Positions 45,555 to 57,475 of a stretch of DNA of 64,000 bases are shown piece by piece. Made by a program: the position numbers and the translations under genes. The stretch's first letter is position 1. Each line of letters begins with the position of its first letter. A model generated the notes under the pieces. The model saw nothing but the letters and a program-made list of their open reading frames with translations, was not told where the DNA came from and searched no databases. Source of the DNA: Melieria omissa (lineage: Eukaryota > Arthropoda > Insecta > Diptera > Ulidiidae); NCBI GenBank assembly GCA_963971225.1, contig OZ020267.1, positions 104,154,392 to 104,218,391 of the forward strand, in the 5' to 3' direction.

Positions 45555-48500
45555 TTAGGTTATGGTTAAATATTGAAAGTTGCATCCAATCAAAATGTCA
45601 AATTCGCGCTTTAGATGCTCATTGAAGTAGTGGCGCTGATCGTAGGTGCTGACCATCGATTCCAGACGCGTGGGATCTGCACACTGATCGACGAAACGCG
45701 TCAGCCCCGGCGGACAGTGGCACTTGCGGCTCGCATCGCAGTTGCCGAGTACGCAGAGTTGTTGCGTCAGGCCGCAGCCGCAAATGTTCGGCTCAACGCA
45801 TTCGCCGTAATAGCCGCAACCGCTGTGAAGAAGTGTTGGATGCAGACATTAGGATTTGTTCGAGTTGTTGGTACTTGAGTTGCAAAAGTGTTACCCTATA
45901 CACGTTGGCACACATTCGGTGTCGCGCAGCTCATAGCCCTCGAAGCATTTGCAAACGCCGGGCGCTATGCAGACGCCATTTTGACATGAATCGCCGCAGT
46001 CCGGCAGACAGCTGGTTGTATTGGTGTCGTATTTGTAGCCATCGCGACACTGACAGTTGTAGCGCGACTCGCAGAAACCATTGTCGCAGTTGCTGAAAAA
46101 GAACTTTCATAAAAAAATATCGAAAATACACGCCGATGACTTATGCAAAATAGAACCCTAAGACATATACGGCAGCCGCCGTAGCTCAGCTGGCTAGTGC
46201 GTTAGGCCGCGAGTCAAATGCAACGCGCGAACCCATGTTCAATACTCCGTTGCGCTAACACCGAAAAAAGAAAACAAAAATAAAAACAAAACAAAAATTC
46301 ACACGCACAACATGGATGGTTGCGGGTAGCTAGGCCTTAGTCTCGTAATCGGGCTGTCGTGCCAGTCAAGAAGTAGAAGAAGATGACATATAAAAACTAC
46401 CATAAACGAGGTCTTAAGCACTTAACTGACCCTGAAAACACCATTGTGAAAAGCGCCAAAACCGAGGTATTTGGTTCTGTATTTAATAGAAAAGTAAAGT
46501 CTTCTCTCCAATGCTGAAAGTTCCTAATAAACTTCTAAAAAGACTCGTCCTAATATGATACAAAACTCGGATTCTTCTTTAGCTGCACCTTTCTTGAGCC
46601 TCATTCCCCAAAATATTTGGGGTCGTCGAAGTGTGAGAAGCTCCATAAAGTTGTGAGCTATATAAGCTTTTGGCAACATGAGCATAGTCAAGTGCATAAG
46701 GGTCCGCAATTCGTGGACGCAGTAGCGCACACATGACTTCATTTCGAGGAGGGGGCGGTGTCGTTTACAACTTTTGAGCCCAATATCAGTTGACCATTAC
46801 TTATTTTACTTATATTCCTAGAAAAGTTCCCCAGTTCTCCTTAATCTTCAGCTTAATCATTGGACCTATCAACAGATGAAATCCATGGGCCTAGGGATGT
46901 GATTCTTTGCCTTAACTTCTTCCTCCTCAGCCAATTCTCTGATTTTACTTTTAGGTATTCCTAAAAGATCGTCAGTTCTCTTACCAATGTGATTCTTTGC
47001 CTTAACTTCTCTTCACTCAGCCACGTTTTTGAATTTAGTTAAAGTTATTCCTAGAAAAGTCCCCCAGTTATCCCTAATTTCCAGCTTAATTGTTAGACCT
47101 ATCAACAGATGAAATTTATGTGACTAGGGATGTGAATCTTTCCTCTAACTTTTCCCTACTCAGCCACTTTTGTGATTTTATTTATAGTAATTCCTATAAA
47201 AAACCTCCAGTCCTCCTTAATCTCCAACTTAATCGTTGGATTTGTAAAAAAATGAAATCCATGGGACTAGACATGTGGTTCTTAGCCATAAATTCTCCCT
47301 ACTCAGCTACTCTCCTGATTTCACGAATGTTCATAGAAAGTTCCCACCGTTTTCCTTAATCTCCAGCTTAATCGTTGGACCTCTCAACAGATGAAATCTA
47401 TGGGACAAGAGATGGTATTCTGTGCCCTAACTTCTCCCTACTCAGCCACTTTTCTGATTTTACTTATATTCTTAGAAAAGTCCCCCAGTTCTCTTTAATC
47501 TCCAGCTTTATCTTTGGACCTATTAACAGATAAACAGATAATTCTCTCTACTCAACCACTTTTCTGATTTTATTTAAAATTATACCTAGAAAGGTCCCAC
47601 CGTTCTCCATAATCTCCAGCTTAATCGTTTGACCTGAAATCCATGAGACTAGGGATTTAATTATTTTTCCTATTCAGCCACTTTCTTTATTTGACTAATA
47701 TTCAGCGACAAGTTCCCAGTTCTCCTGAGCCTCGAGGGCACTGAACCACATTACTTGAGTGCTTCAAATACTTTTCCATTGAGGTTGTTTTTTTGTTGTT
47801 TTTTTTATTCCTTGTTCACTCCTCACTGGAGCATAGGGCCTCAACAAGATTATTCCATCGTACACGATTCTGGGCTGTTGTTTTTGCGTCGCCCCATGTA
47901 GTTTTTTTTGTTGTACCATCTCAAATTTGTCTAATTATCTATTTATCTTCTATTTCTTCTCCAAAGCCTGTCTCTAATTCTTCTGAGATTCGCAATTTAA
48001 TCTTCTCTCTTCTTTAGTGTTTCGAACAAACGTCCTTGACCTACTTCTTCATTTGTTTTTGTTTCTCATCTCGCCCCAAAATCTAACAATTTCTTCCTTC
48101 TCCTCGTTCAATTTCTCTAAACCCTCCTCGACCCATACTCACATATAGCACGCCGCTTCGCAGACATTCCGTTGCGGTCGCTTCATGTAGCCCTGAAAGC
48201 ACTCGCACCGATTCGGTCCTACGCACTTGCCATGCCCACAATCCGGTATGCAAATCGGCTGACAGCCCAGATCGCCAATCATTTTGTAGCCCTCCGTGCA
48301 GGCGCACTTGCCCGGCGCCACACACTGCTGATGCGTGCCACACGCCTGCGGACAGTCGGCACGACAGAACTGTCGCGTCTGCGGGTCCAGCGTGTAGCCG
48401 ACGTTGCACTCGCAGGTGCCGTTCAGATAGCAGCGGCCGTGCTCGCAGGCAATTGGGCAGGTGTGCACGCACTCGCCGCGATCGTTGCGCACAAACTCGT

Positions 48501-48928
48501 CGAAGCAGTCGCACTGATTGGGCGCGCGACAAAAGCCGTTGCGGCAGTTATTCGGCGAGACGGCGCCACAATGGGGCACGCACTTCTGCCAGTCGTGGGG
48601 CGAGCGCGCGTAGCCCTCGCAGCACTCTTCGATGCGGTGATAGTAAATGGTGGAGCCGTTGCCGCGCACCGGCTCGTCTTTGATGGTCTGAAAGAACAGC
48701 GCGCTGCAAAGCCAGAAAGTGAGTAAGTGACAAAGTGCCTGAAGCAGACAGACGCACTTACGGCACCTCACGCTGGCACTTGTGCTCGCGTCCCAATGCA
48801 TTCTTGTGGCTGCGACTCTCCTGGAAGATATCACCGAAAATGGCCTCGTCCTCTTCGGCGCTGTGAGGTGTTAGGGCCGCAGCGAGTATGACAGCTGTCA
48901 GCAGGCAATGCACAACACTGGCTGGCAT
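45555..48928 (-). CDS. nimB1: Secreted Nimrod B protein, NimB1-like
   Basis: Exons 48928-48762, 48703-48143, 46092-45895 and 45822-45555, all phase 2, give 397 residues (Drosophila NimB1 is about 400). Signal peptide to about residue 24; the exon-1 end CQREVP is as in the NimB4-like gene. CCEGY at 83-87, seven NIM repeats, an incomplete cysteine module (GNCDASRKCHC) and a tail with FDILIGCNF matching FNLLIGRHF of the NimB4-like gene. No membrane anchor. Intron 3 has the weak donor GTAACA. The 2.05-kb intron 2 holds a SINE and a minisatellite. An AGATAAG word at 49084-49090 lies upstream. Its place next to nimA supports the name. Confidence 0.87.
46172..46385 (+). mobile_element. tRNA-derived SINE
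   Basis: Head GCCGCCGTAGCTCAGCTGG with a good box A, then a degenerate box B region (ATGTTCAATACTCC), an A-rich link and a body (CACACGCACAACATGGATGG to GGGCTGTCGTGCCAGTCAAG) ending in a GAAGAAG tail. A reverse fragment of the body is at about 17710. It lies in intron 2 of the NimB1-like gene. Confidence 0.65.
46815..47720. repeat. Minisatellite, unit about 140 bp
   Basis: Six to seven copies sharing CCCCCAGTTCTCCTTAATCT, CCAGCTTAATCGTTGGACCT, ACAGATGAAATCCATGGGAC and a CTACTCAGCCACTTTTCTGA segment; CAGTTCTCC-type words recur at about 46829, 47061, 47205, 47342, 47480 and 47601. It lies in intron 2 of the NimB1-like gene. Confidence 0.85.
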
Positions 48929-49544
48929 TTTTGGGTCGATCCGAAAGTTACACAGTTCGAATAATCGACTGGAAAAAGTACGATTTCGAGCGTTTGGTCG
49001 ATGTTAATCGCGCCAACTGTCACATCCGAGTGAGCGTCGTCGTTGCAGCGCAGCGTCCAACTGTCAACAGACAACACGGCGCGCTTATCTCTTGCAACGA
49101 TGTCATTAGCAAAGCACAAACTGTGCGCGCTATGTGCAACCCGAAGATTTCTCAAACAATTTAACGTCTCCGAAGAGCCTTGAAGCGGGCCAAGGCCATT
49201 GTTGTGGCAAACACGCCTCAAACTCAAACCGCTCGATAAAACCGCAGACTGCTAGAAATGTTTTGAATGCGCGTTTTATCGGCGTTTAAGTGCAAGAAAC
49301 AAATTATTACATATTAAAAATGTGCAAAAAATATGAATGTTTTTACTTTGGCTACCATGCAATGTCAAACTTTTGCGATAAAACATTACTTGCAAAAAAA
49401 AATACCAAAGAAAACAAAACATTCATTTAAAAAACAACAAAACCATATCTGGTGTTTGAAATGTTTCCCAGAAATGCGCAAACTGAATTGTATGGAAAGT
49501 TTTGTGAAGTTATATAATGTCACTTGCATGCAAGTTTGAAGTCA

Positions 49545-51020
49545 ATGGGCCCGATAAATCAAGTTCTTCTTAACTCTTTGCTGAGCTCGTCAGATTTTTA
49601 GGAAAACATACAAACTTGTAATTATTTCTTATTTTAAATGCTTTCACCATATTTAAAGTCAATTGACGCATTAAATCATGTTTCCCCAAACAAATTTTTA
49701 ACCCACCGTTGACCCCCCCAGATTTTTATTTTCGAAAAAATGAAAAACACTTGCCGAATTATTTCTCATAAAAAATAAAATAAATAATTGTTTCTCCATA
49801 TAAACTTTTAACCCATTGTTGACCCCATTAGATTTTGATTTTCAAAAAAATTAAAAACAAGTGTCAAATTCTTTCTCACTAAAGGTACTTTTACCAAGTG
49901 TGAAGAAAATAATTAATTCATGTTTTTTCACAGCTTCTGCATACAAACTTTTAACCCATGGTAGACCCCATCAGATTTTGATTTTTAAAAAACAGCGTAT
50001 AAAATTATTTCACATGTTCTTTCACTAAGTTTGAAGTCAAAAAGTCTATAAAAAAAATTAAAAATTGTTTCTCGATATGAACTTTTAACCCATTGTTGAC
50101 CCCATTAAATTTTGATTTTCAAGAAAATAAAAAACACGTGTCAAATTATTTCTCACTAAGTTTGAAGGCAATAGGTCCATTAATTCATGTTTTTTCACAG
50201 CTTCCGCATACAAACTCTTAGCCCGTCGTGACCTCGTCAGATTTTTATTTTCGTATAAATAAAACAACAGTAAAAATTATTTTATATTTGAAATACTTTC
50301 ATCAAGTTTGAAGTCAAAAGGCCTATAAAAAATAAAATAAAATCTTGTTTCTCCATATAAACTTTTAACCCATTGTTGACCCCATCAGAGTTTGATTCTC
50401 AAAAAAATTAAGCACACGGGTCAAATTATTTCTCACTAAGGGTACTTTCACTAAGTTTGAAGAAAATAGATCCATTAATTAATGTTTTTTCACAGCAACA
50501 TACAAACTATTAACCCATAGTAGACCCGTCAGATTTTGATTTTGGAAAAAATGTAAAACACGTACCGAATTATTTCACATGTTCTTTAACTAAGTTTGAA
50601 GTCAAAAGCCCATAAAATCTTGTTTCTCCATGTAAACTTTTAACCCATTGTTGACCCAGATCCAGATTTTATTTTCGAAAAAATAAAAAATACCGGTCAA
50701 ATTATTTTGGACTAAGAGTACTTCCACCAAGTTTGAAGTCAAAAAGCGTAAAAAGCATGTTTCTTCATACGAATTTTTAACCCTTGGGTCAAACCTTTAA
50801 GTTTTGATTTTACCAACAAGTTTTTTCACCAAATTTTGAGGTCAATAGGCTCATCGGTTCATGGTTTTCTCTTAGTTTTCCCACATACCGACATTTTGAC
50901 TTAACCGATTTTGATTTTCGAAAAAAAGTAACAAATACGTGTTGTATTATTTTTTTTAAAGTGTTTTCAGCAAATTTGAAATCAATAAGCCTATTAAATT
51001 GTGTTTCATACAACACCTTA
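49545..51020. repeat. Minisatellite, unit about 145 bp
   Basis: About ten copies of a unit with AACTTTTAACCCATTGTTGA, CCCCATCAGATTTTGATTTT, CAAATTATTTCTCACTAAG and AAGTTTGAAGTCAAT segments. The decay is greater toward both ends. It lies upstream of the NimB1-like gene. Confidence 0.85.
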
Positions 51021-51287
51021 ACCCATGTTTTGTTCTTTTAGATCCCGAATTTTAATTTTTTTTCTTTTTTCAAGATGTACCCACAGTTTAAATTTCATCC
51101 TTGTAGCTTCAGCGGATTGAGCTGGGCGATGATGAATCAGCCAGTCAGTCAGGACACACAATTATTTGTACAGAGATAGAAGATAAATTAAACCTTAAAA
51201 ATGTACAACTGCGTTCTATAGTCTCGAAGTTTTTGAAGATCATTCTTACTGGTCAACATTATTAGATTTTATTTTGAAATTGTTATC

Positions 51288-52345
51288 ATGTTCATGTACG
51301 TGGTCATAGAACCGGATGGGTGGCGACAGGGGCTTGAACTCAGCCGTCAATCCTACAACCTGTTCACGGACAGATCCAAGATGTCAGAGGGTGTGCGATC
51401 TGCAGTTTTTTGTTCGGAACTTGACCTTCAAGATCCAAGATGTCAGAGGGTGTGGGATCTGCAGTTTTCTGTTCGGAACTTCTTTCCTTCTTTCCGGCTC
51501 CCGGATTACTGCAGCATTTTCCAAGCAGAGGTATACGCTGCCACAAGAGCGGCCCAACTAGCAATGGAACGCACTCCTCTTAACTCTCGAATTAATATCT
51601 ATATTGACAGTCAAGCAGCCATAAAAGCGGCAGCTGGGGTAATGGCAAACTCGACATGCGTACGGAACTGTAGAACCAAATTGGACGAACTCGGCCGCAA
51701 CAGAGTAGTCACTATTTATTGGGTACCGGGTCACAAAGGAGTTGAGGGAAATGGGAAGATTGATGCGTTCGCCAAAGCCGGGGCACGACTGCCTGCGGTT
51801 AGCGTGCCAGACATCCATCCACCCCTCTCCACGCTCAAGACGGAAATTGAAGAGACAATGATTCGTGAGGCGGCATCCATGTGGGAGAGATCTACATCTC
51901 ACAGGACAGCAAAAATCATGCTTCGCGCGCATAATATCAAAAACACAGAGTTTGTATCACTCCAAAGAGAGAGTTGCAAACTACTAGTCGGGATACTCAC
52001 GGGACATTGTCTCACACCGTCGCACGCTGCCAAACTTGGCCTGGTACCAAGTGATGCATGCACAAGATGAAGTGAAGACAATGCCAAAGGTACCGTGGAG
52101 CACTTGCTATGCCACTGTCCTGCTATCCACAGATCACGGGTCAGCTGCCTCGGATCGGCGTCGTTCCCTTCCTTGGAAAGAATTGCGAAGCAAAAAAGCG
52201 GCGACTTACTTAGATTTGCCAAAACGTTCTTAAAAAACTACATATAGGTCTGGAGCTCCGGAATCTTTAGTACAACTATGGACCACTACTAGGTCTATGT
52301 GAGATCCCTCCGTGGGTCAGCCAGCCTAACCTAACCTAACCTTGT
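51288..52345 (+). pseudogene. RNase H end of a non-LTR retrotransposon with CCTAA tail
   Basis: Open to 52070, then past a TGA to about 52232. Ribonuclease H motifs are visible: LFTDRSKM, FQAEVYAA, YIDSQAAIKA and GHKGVEGNGKIDAFAK (the usual GNE has become GNG). A cysteine-histidine end follows (VEHLLCHCPA). The 3' end carries CCTAACCTAACCTAACC at about 52325-52341. A 59-bp duplication of GATCCAAGATGTCAGAGGGT and following bases (51373 and 51432) is inserted between the first two motifs. RNase H after RT is known in the I, R1 and LOA-type LINEs. The RT part is absent. Confidence 0.75.
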
Positions 52346-52359
52346 TCTTCTGCTTACAA

Positions 52360-52752
52360 GGCTTGATTACACGTAACGAGTAGAGCGGCGAGACATCAAA
52401 ATGGTACTAGGCCGAGAGAGTTGGGATGGCAAACAAAAGCGACGAGTTGTTCAAACGATTTTGACACGTGGCGAGTCATTTCGGTTTTACAATGCACAAA
52501 ATGAACTAAGCAACCGAGTGAAAAGTGGTGTGTGACGCATTCCGCATGTGACTAGCGTCAGCGAATCGCTGCGAAAAGAAGAAAAATATAACGGTAAACT
52601 AGTACTTGGCAGAGTCAACAAAATGTAATTCTAGTGACTCTCTCGCCACTCTACTCGGTTACTGACTCAATCAACAGCTCGCCTTACTGTTTAGACGGAA
52701 CGAGTACTCGTTCGAGTTGCTTTCTCGTCACTCTACTCGTTAATCAATCCTT
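52360..52752. mobile_element. Short inverted-repeat element
   Basis: The left end AAGGCTTGATTACACGTAAC continues with GAGTAGAGCGGCGAG. The right end, reversed, reads AAGGATTGATTAACGAGTAG and continues with AGTGACGAG. Inverted ends of about 30 bp with gaps, about 390 bp overall, no coding. No target duplication that I can fix. Confidence 0.4.
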
Positions 52753-52901
52753 AACCATTTGAGATGCCAGACTCTACTCTTAATACATTACAGCTGCATG
52801 GATTGAAATTGTAGCAAAAACTTCTGTATCAACAATTTTCTCGGATTACTCATTAACTTACATAATCTTTTTTAAATTATAATATTTGAAATTATATCAA
52901 T

Positions 52902-52907
52902 TTTATT
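52902..52907 (-). terminator. Possible polyadenylation signal of nimA
   Basis: AATAAA on the minus strand about 200 bp beyond the stop at 53105. Confidence 0.4.
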
Positions 52908-53104
52908 ACAAAAGAAATAAAAAAAGTTCAGTACAAAAATGATAAAAGTATCATACAAACAGGATTTTTTAAACACATAAAAATTATAATTGTTGCATAT
53001 TCGTTGAGTTATGTAAAAATAAATACAAATTATAATGGTTTGTAAATATTTTCTTAATCGTTTTCGAAAAGTACAGTGGAAAAGGCTAATGCGAGAAAAT
53101 ACTT

Positions 53105-54860
53105 TTACAATAGAGCAACCTTGCGCAGTGTGGTATTGGTGGACATGGGTGGCACCTGCAGAAAATTGGCATTTTGTGGAGGAATAATCAGATGTGTGAC
53201 ATGGTGAGTGGCGGCGGTTGGCTGCGGTGGCACATAAGAAACATGCTGAGTTGGCTGAAATGGTGGCGGCTGATGTTGGTGATGCTGATGCGTTGGCGGC
53301 GGCGGCGGCGGCGGATGGCGATGCGTTTCGGCATGCGGCCGATGATGGAATGCCGACGGATAGCGAATCTCATCGTACAGATGCGAGTCGGGACTGCCTT
53401 TGCGAGACTTGGGCGTCACCACCGAGTAGAGGGACAGCTTGCGCGCATAGTCGTAGGAGGCGGCGGCAGTGATCGAAGAGTTGTTGCTCGGCGAGTCATA
53501 GCATTCGGGTCCTGCGCAAGCAAAATGAAGATGTATTGAAAATTAGCTGAGCGGCAGCACAACTGCTACGTGGCGGACACTTACATACCCTCGATTTTGT
53601 TGCGCACCATTTGCGTGAAGCCCGGCAAATCGGGCAGCGGCTTGAGGAAAGCCTTGCCGCCGGCCTCGCACAGTCGGCCCTCAGAGACAGCGGCGCCCAT
53701 TTCCGCCGTCGATGCCGCACTGGCGCTGGCGTGGCGCGCCTGAGCGCGCGTCTTCTGCCAGTGATAGCGTCGATACACGTACAGAAAGCTCATCGCTATG
53801 GCAATCATGATGATCAGCAGAATGATGAGCAGCGTCGTCAACAGATTGGCATCGTGCTCGGCGGCGCTGCTGGCTGGCGGCGTTACGTTGGGCGTTAGCG
53901 CTGGCGCATTGGCGCCGGCGCCTCCAAAACTGGCCAAATCCAATTGGTGCTCGTGGGTGTTGGCGCTGGCGTTGGGGTGCGCGGGCCAACCGGACGCTGC
54001 TGTGATCACGTGTATCACTTCGGGCGTCTTGGAGGCGGCGCTGTGCAGCTCCTCGAGCAAGCCGCCCGCGCCGGGTTGGTGCACAATGATTTTGGGCGCG
54101 TGCTGATCGTTCTGCTTGATGACAATCACCTCGGGCAGTGGTTTCGTTGTGGTTGCAGCGTACAGTTCGAGCTCCGCAGCGCCACTGATGCTGCTGGTGC
54201 TGGTGCTTGCTATGTTGACAATGTTCTTGGCAATGCGATCCAGATTGTGCGTAATGTTGACAATGGTGGAGTTAAGCGTTTGTATCATGACGTGCGTAGC
54301 GTTAGGTGTGGCGGTCACTGGGTCGTTCGGCGTCTCACAGGCGCCCGTCTGCGGATGGCAGAGCTTATTCTCGCAGTCGCACTCCTTGTGACACATGACG
54401 CCGTAGGTGCCCGCCGGACACGGCTGCTGGCATCTATCAAACAAACAATGATCCAGTTTTAACATTTTATTTTTATGAAATTTTTATATTTTTATTTACA
54501 ATTCGCCCGTCCAGCCTGTGGTGCAGTGGCACAATCCCGTCTTGTTGTCGCACACGGCGCCATTCTGGCACTGGCACTCGTTCTTGCACTCCTCACCCCA
54601 GCGATCGTGATCGCAGCCTGCAAGTAGCACAAACTTGAAATTACTCCATAAACATTTGTTTACGTTTATTTTTGAAAATATTTACGCTGCGTGCAGTGCG
54701 GTCCCGTGTAGCCCGCTTCGCAGCTGCACACGTCCGGCATGCGACAGTAGCCACGTCCACAGCCGCCGTGACAGACCGGCTTGCAGACGGTGTCGTTGAT
54801 GGAAATGTTGCCCTCATAGCCCGCACAGCAAAAGCGTATGGTGCGTGTTTTGGTTACATT
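53105..54860 (-). CDS. nimA: Transmembrane Nimrod A (partial; 5' exon or exons not found)
   Basis: Exons 54860-54686, 54617-54500, 54433-53589 and 53511-53105 join in frame (phases 1, 2, 1) and give 514 residues to the stop. The visible protein starts NVTKTRTIRFCCAGY, the end of an EMI-type region. One NIM repeat follows (CKPVCHGGCGRGYC to CSCEAGY), then EGF/laminin-like modules (CDHDRWGEECKNECQC, CTTGWTGELC, CPAGTYGVMCHKECDC). A long Ser/Thr/Ala-rich stalk leads to a membrane helix (LLTTLLIILLIIMIAIAMSF) and a cytosolic tail of about 200 residues with LYSVV, SHLYDEIRYPS and a Pro/His-rich run. Domain order matches NimA of Drosophila (about 565 residues) and recalls Draper/CED-1 engulfment receptors. 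The signal peptide and N-terminal EMI part must lie upstream. Confidence 0.87.
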
Positions 54861-55200
54861 CTATTAAAACGAAGAAGAAGAAGAGAAGTAAATGAGCTTT
54901 TGTGGCTTTTGTGTTGTGCCCAAAAGTAGACTAAAGAGTTGCTGCATGAATTTTATAAGCTTTAAAAGCTGACAGTAGACCAGAGTGAGCAAAGAAGTTT
55001 ATAAAAATTATAAAAGTTCATAACAATTTTTGAATGGAATACAGTGGCGCACACGGGAGAATTTTGCAACCTTTAAGCCGAATACCATCAAAACCATGTT
55101 TTGTACCAGCAATTTGTTTGTTGGGGCTTCAACCTCCTCCCCCTACGCCAAATACGTGCGAAAAAATTGTAAAAAAAATTAAAAGCGAAAGGATGGAAAT
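54861..55200. other. Start of the long nimA upstream intron
   Basis: A good acceptor (TTTTAATAG after a CTT-rich run) ends at 54861. No nimA exon with an EMI N-terminus (aromatic WC followed by PPRC) was found by eye between here and 62348. Confidence 0.45.
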
Positions 55201-56990
55201 GGAAGTCAAAGCAAAAAAAAAACTATGAAAATGCATATTGAAGGCTGGAAACCACAGAAAAGGTATTTAAAGTAGTTAACCAAAAAAGGAAAAGAATTAA
55301 GTTATTGAAGACAAAATAAGAAAAAGAATGTCCAAGAAACCAATATCTTAGAAAAAGAATATTAAGGAATAAAGAATACTAAGATGTTTAACGATACGTT
55401 CCAAGGGTTTTGAAATCGATGAGAAAGTTGTAAATAAACTAAAGTAGAATGAATCAGACAGCAAAAGCAACACAAAATGAAGGTAGCATCGAAAGATAAG
55501 GAAGCTAAGAATTAAGACAATCAAGTCTAGAAATTGGTGCAAATGGAAGAAATGGTGCAAAAAATACAACGAAAAAAAAGTAGTGAAACAAAATATGAGA
55601 AATGAAGAAGAATAGAAAAAGTAAAATAATAAAGAATAAAGAAATGTCAAATAAATAATGGCTGGCGGAAAAGTTAGAGTCTTAAGAAAGAAAAAAGTAT
55701 TTTCTCTTAACGAAATGGAATTTTTTTCATGGAAAGAGGTAGCAGCAGAAGCAGGAAAAGTCGAAAAAACAGAAGAGATTGGTGAAATAATCAGTGAAAT
55801 GTAGAGTGGAAAGCTGAAAAGAAGATGAATTGAACGGAAGAGTTGTCTAAAGAAAAAAGGGTTAGGTTAGGTTAGAGAAGAATAAAAGGAGAAGCGGAAG
55901 GAAGGGAAAAGTGGCGTATAGAGAAGAAGAAAGGAAAGAGAGCGAGAGAGGAGGAAGGGATTGAAAAGGGGAAAACGAGCGCAATGAAGAGAGGTAAATT
56001 GAAAGCAAATAAGAGGGGAAGAATGCGAAGATTTAACGGTACAAGAAAGAGACAAAGCTAGTGTAAAAGTTTCGGAAGAAGTAAGAGTAAGATTAAGAGG
56101 AGATGTACATAAGTGTAGAAGAGAAGAAGTATGACCACAGGACTGAGTGGAGGTAAAATAAAAAGAGAAGAACTAAGATTAGAAGGAAGGAAAAAAGTGG
56201 AAAAAAGAATAAAAAGAAGTGAATAATTAATTAATAATAATAATAATTAATAAAAAATAATACTAATAATAATAAAAAAAAAGTGAAAGGACTCTTAAAT
56301 GGTAAAGATGAAATAAAAGGAAAGAAAGTATGGATAATGTGTGGTAAGATGAAAGGATTAAATAGAAGAAGCAAGAGTGAATCAGGTCTTGGTTGATGTG
56401 AGAAAATATAAGAAAAAAGTAAAAGTAGGCGAAAGAGAAAGCGTAAGAGTAAAAGAGAGAGATGAGATAAAAAATGTATGACGAGCAAAACTGAAAAAGA
56501 AAACAAGAGAAATGATAAGAGAGATAGGACTTGTGTAAGAAATGGAGCAAAAAAAAGCAAAGAAAACAATTTTGAAAAATAGAAGTATGAGTGAAAAAGC
56601 GAAAAGAAACATGGAAGAAAAAATAGCAAGAAAATGAAGGGAAGAAAAACAGCAAAATAAAAAGGGAAAGAGAAGAAGAAGAACGGAAGGAAGAAAGCAA
56701 AGTAGAGAAAAACGTGAAGATTAAAGTAAAACGGATATTGAACGGAGGCCAAAAATTAAGAAAAGTAAAGTGAAAGAAAAATATAAAACAACATGGAAAG
56801 GAACAGAAAACGAGAAAATAAATAAAATAATTAAAATAAATATTATAAAAAAATAAATTAAATAAATTAAATAAACAAAATAGATAAAATGATTAAAATA
56901 AATCAATAAGTAAAATAAATAAAGTAAATAAAATAAAAAAATAAAAAATATATAAAATACATAAAGTAAATAGATAAAACATTAATAAAA
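55200..56990. repeat. Purine-rich low-complexity tract
   Basis: About 1.8 kb in which the plus strand is almost all A and G (GAAGAAGAGAAGGAAAG-type words), with a GGTTAGGTTAGGTTAGAG word at 55861. Serine/phenylalanine/leucine-rich minus-strand frames here are artefacts of composition. Confidence 0.7.
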
Positions 56991-57006
56991 TAATTAAATT
57001 AATGAC

Positions 57007-57475
57007 AATAAATAAAATAAAATAAAATAAAATAAAATAAAATAAAATAAAATAAAATAAAATAAAATAAAATAAAATAAAATAAAATAAAATAAAATAA
57101 AATAAAATAAAATAAAATAAAATAAACTAAAATAAAATAAAACAAAATAAAATAAAATAAACTAAAATAAAATAAAATAAACTAAAATAAAATAAACTAA
57201 ACTAAACTAAACTAAAATAAAATAAAATAAAATAAAATAAAATAAAATAAAATAAAATAAAATAAAATAAAATAAAATGAAATGAAATGAAATGAAATGA
57301 AATAAAATATAATAAAATTGAATAAACTAAAATAAAACAAAATAAAATAAAAAAATTAAATAAAAAATAAAATAAAATAAAATAAAATAAAATAAAATAA
57401 AATAAAATAAAATAAAATAAAATAAAATAAAATAAAATAAAATAAAATAAAATAAAATAAAATAAAATAAAAGGA
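57007..57475. repeat. (TAAAA)n pentanucleotide array
   Basis: About 470 bp of AAATA repeats with AACTA and AATGA variants, the reverse complement of the ATTTT arrays at 30.7 and 37.9 kb. Confidence 0.95.

Noticed and set aside
46175..46250. A tRNA gene
   Set aside because: Box A is good but the anticodon and T arms do not fold and box B is degenerate; A-rich and body sequences follow, so it is a SINE.
53608..54465. Draper (drpr) identity for the gene at 53.1-54.9 kb
   Set aside because: There is only one NIM repeat and a few EGF modules, not the long EGF series of Draper, and it lies next to NimB1; nimA fits better.
56231..56752. Long Phe/Leu/Ser-rich minus-strand frames
   Set aside because: They come from the purine-rich tract, as do the mirror frames at 59181-60631 in the pyrimidine-rich tract. 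No domain, no start context, composition only.
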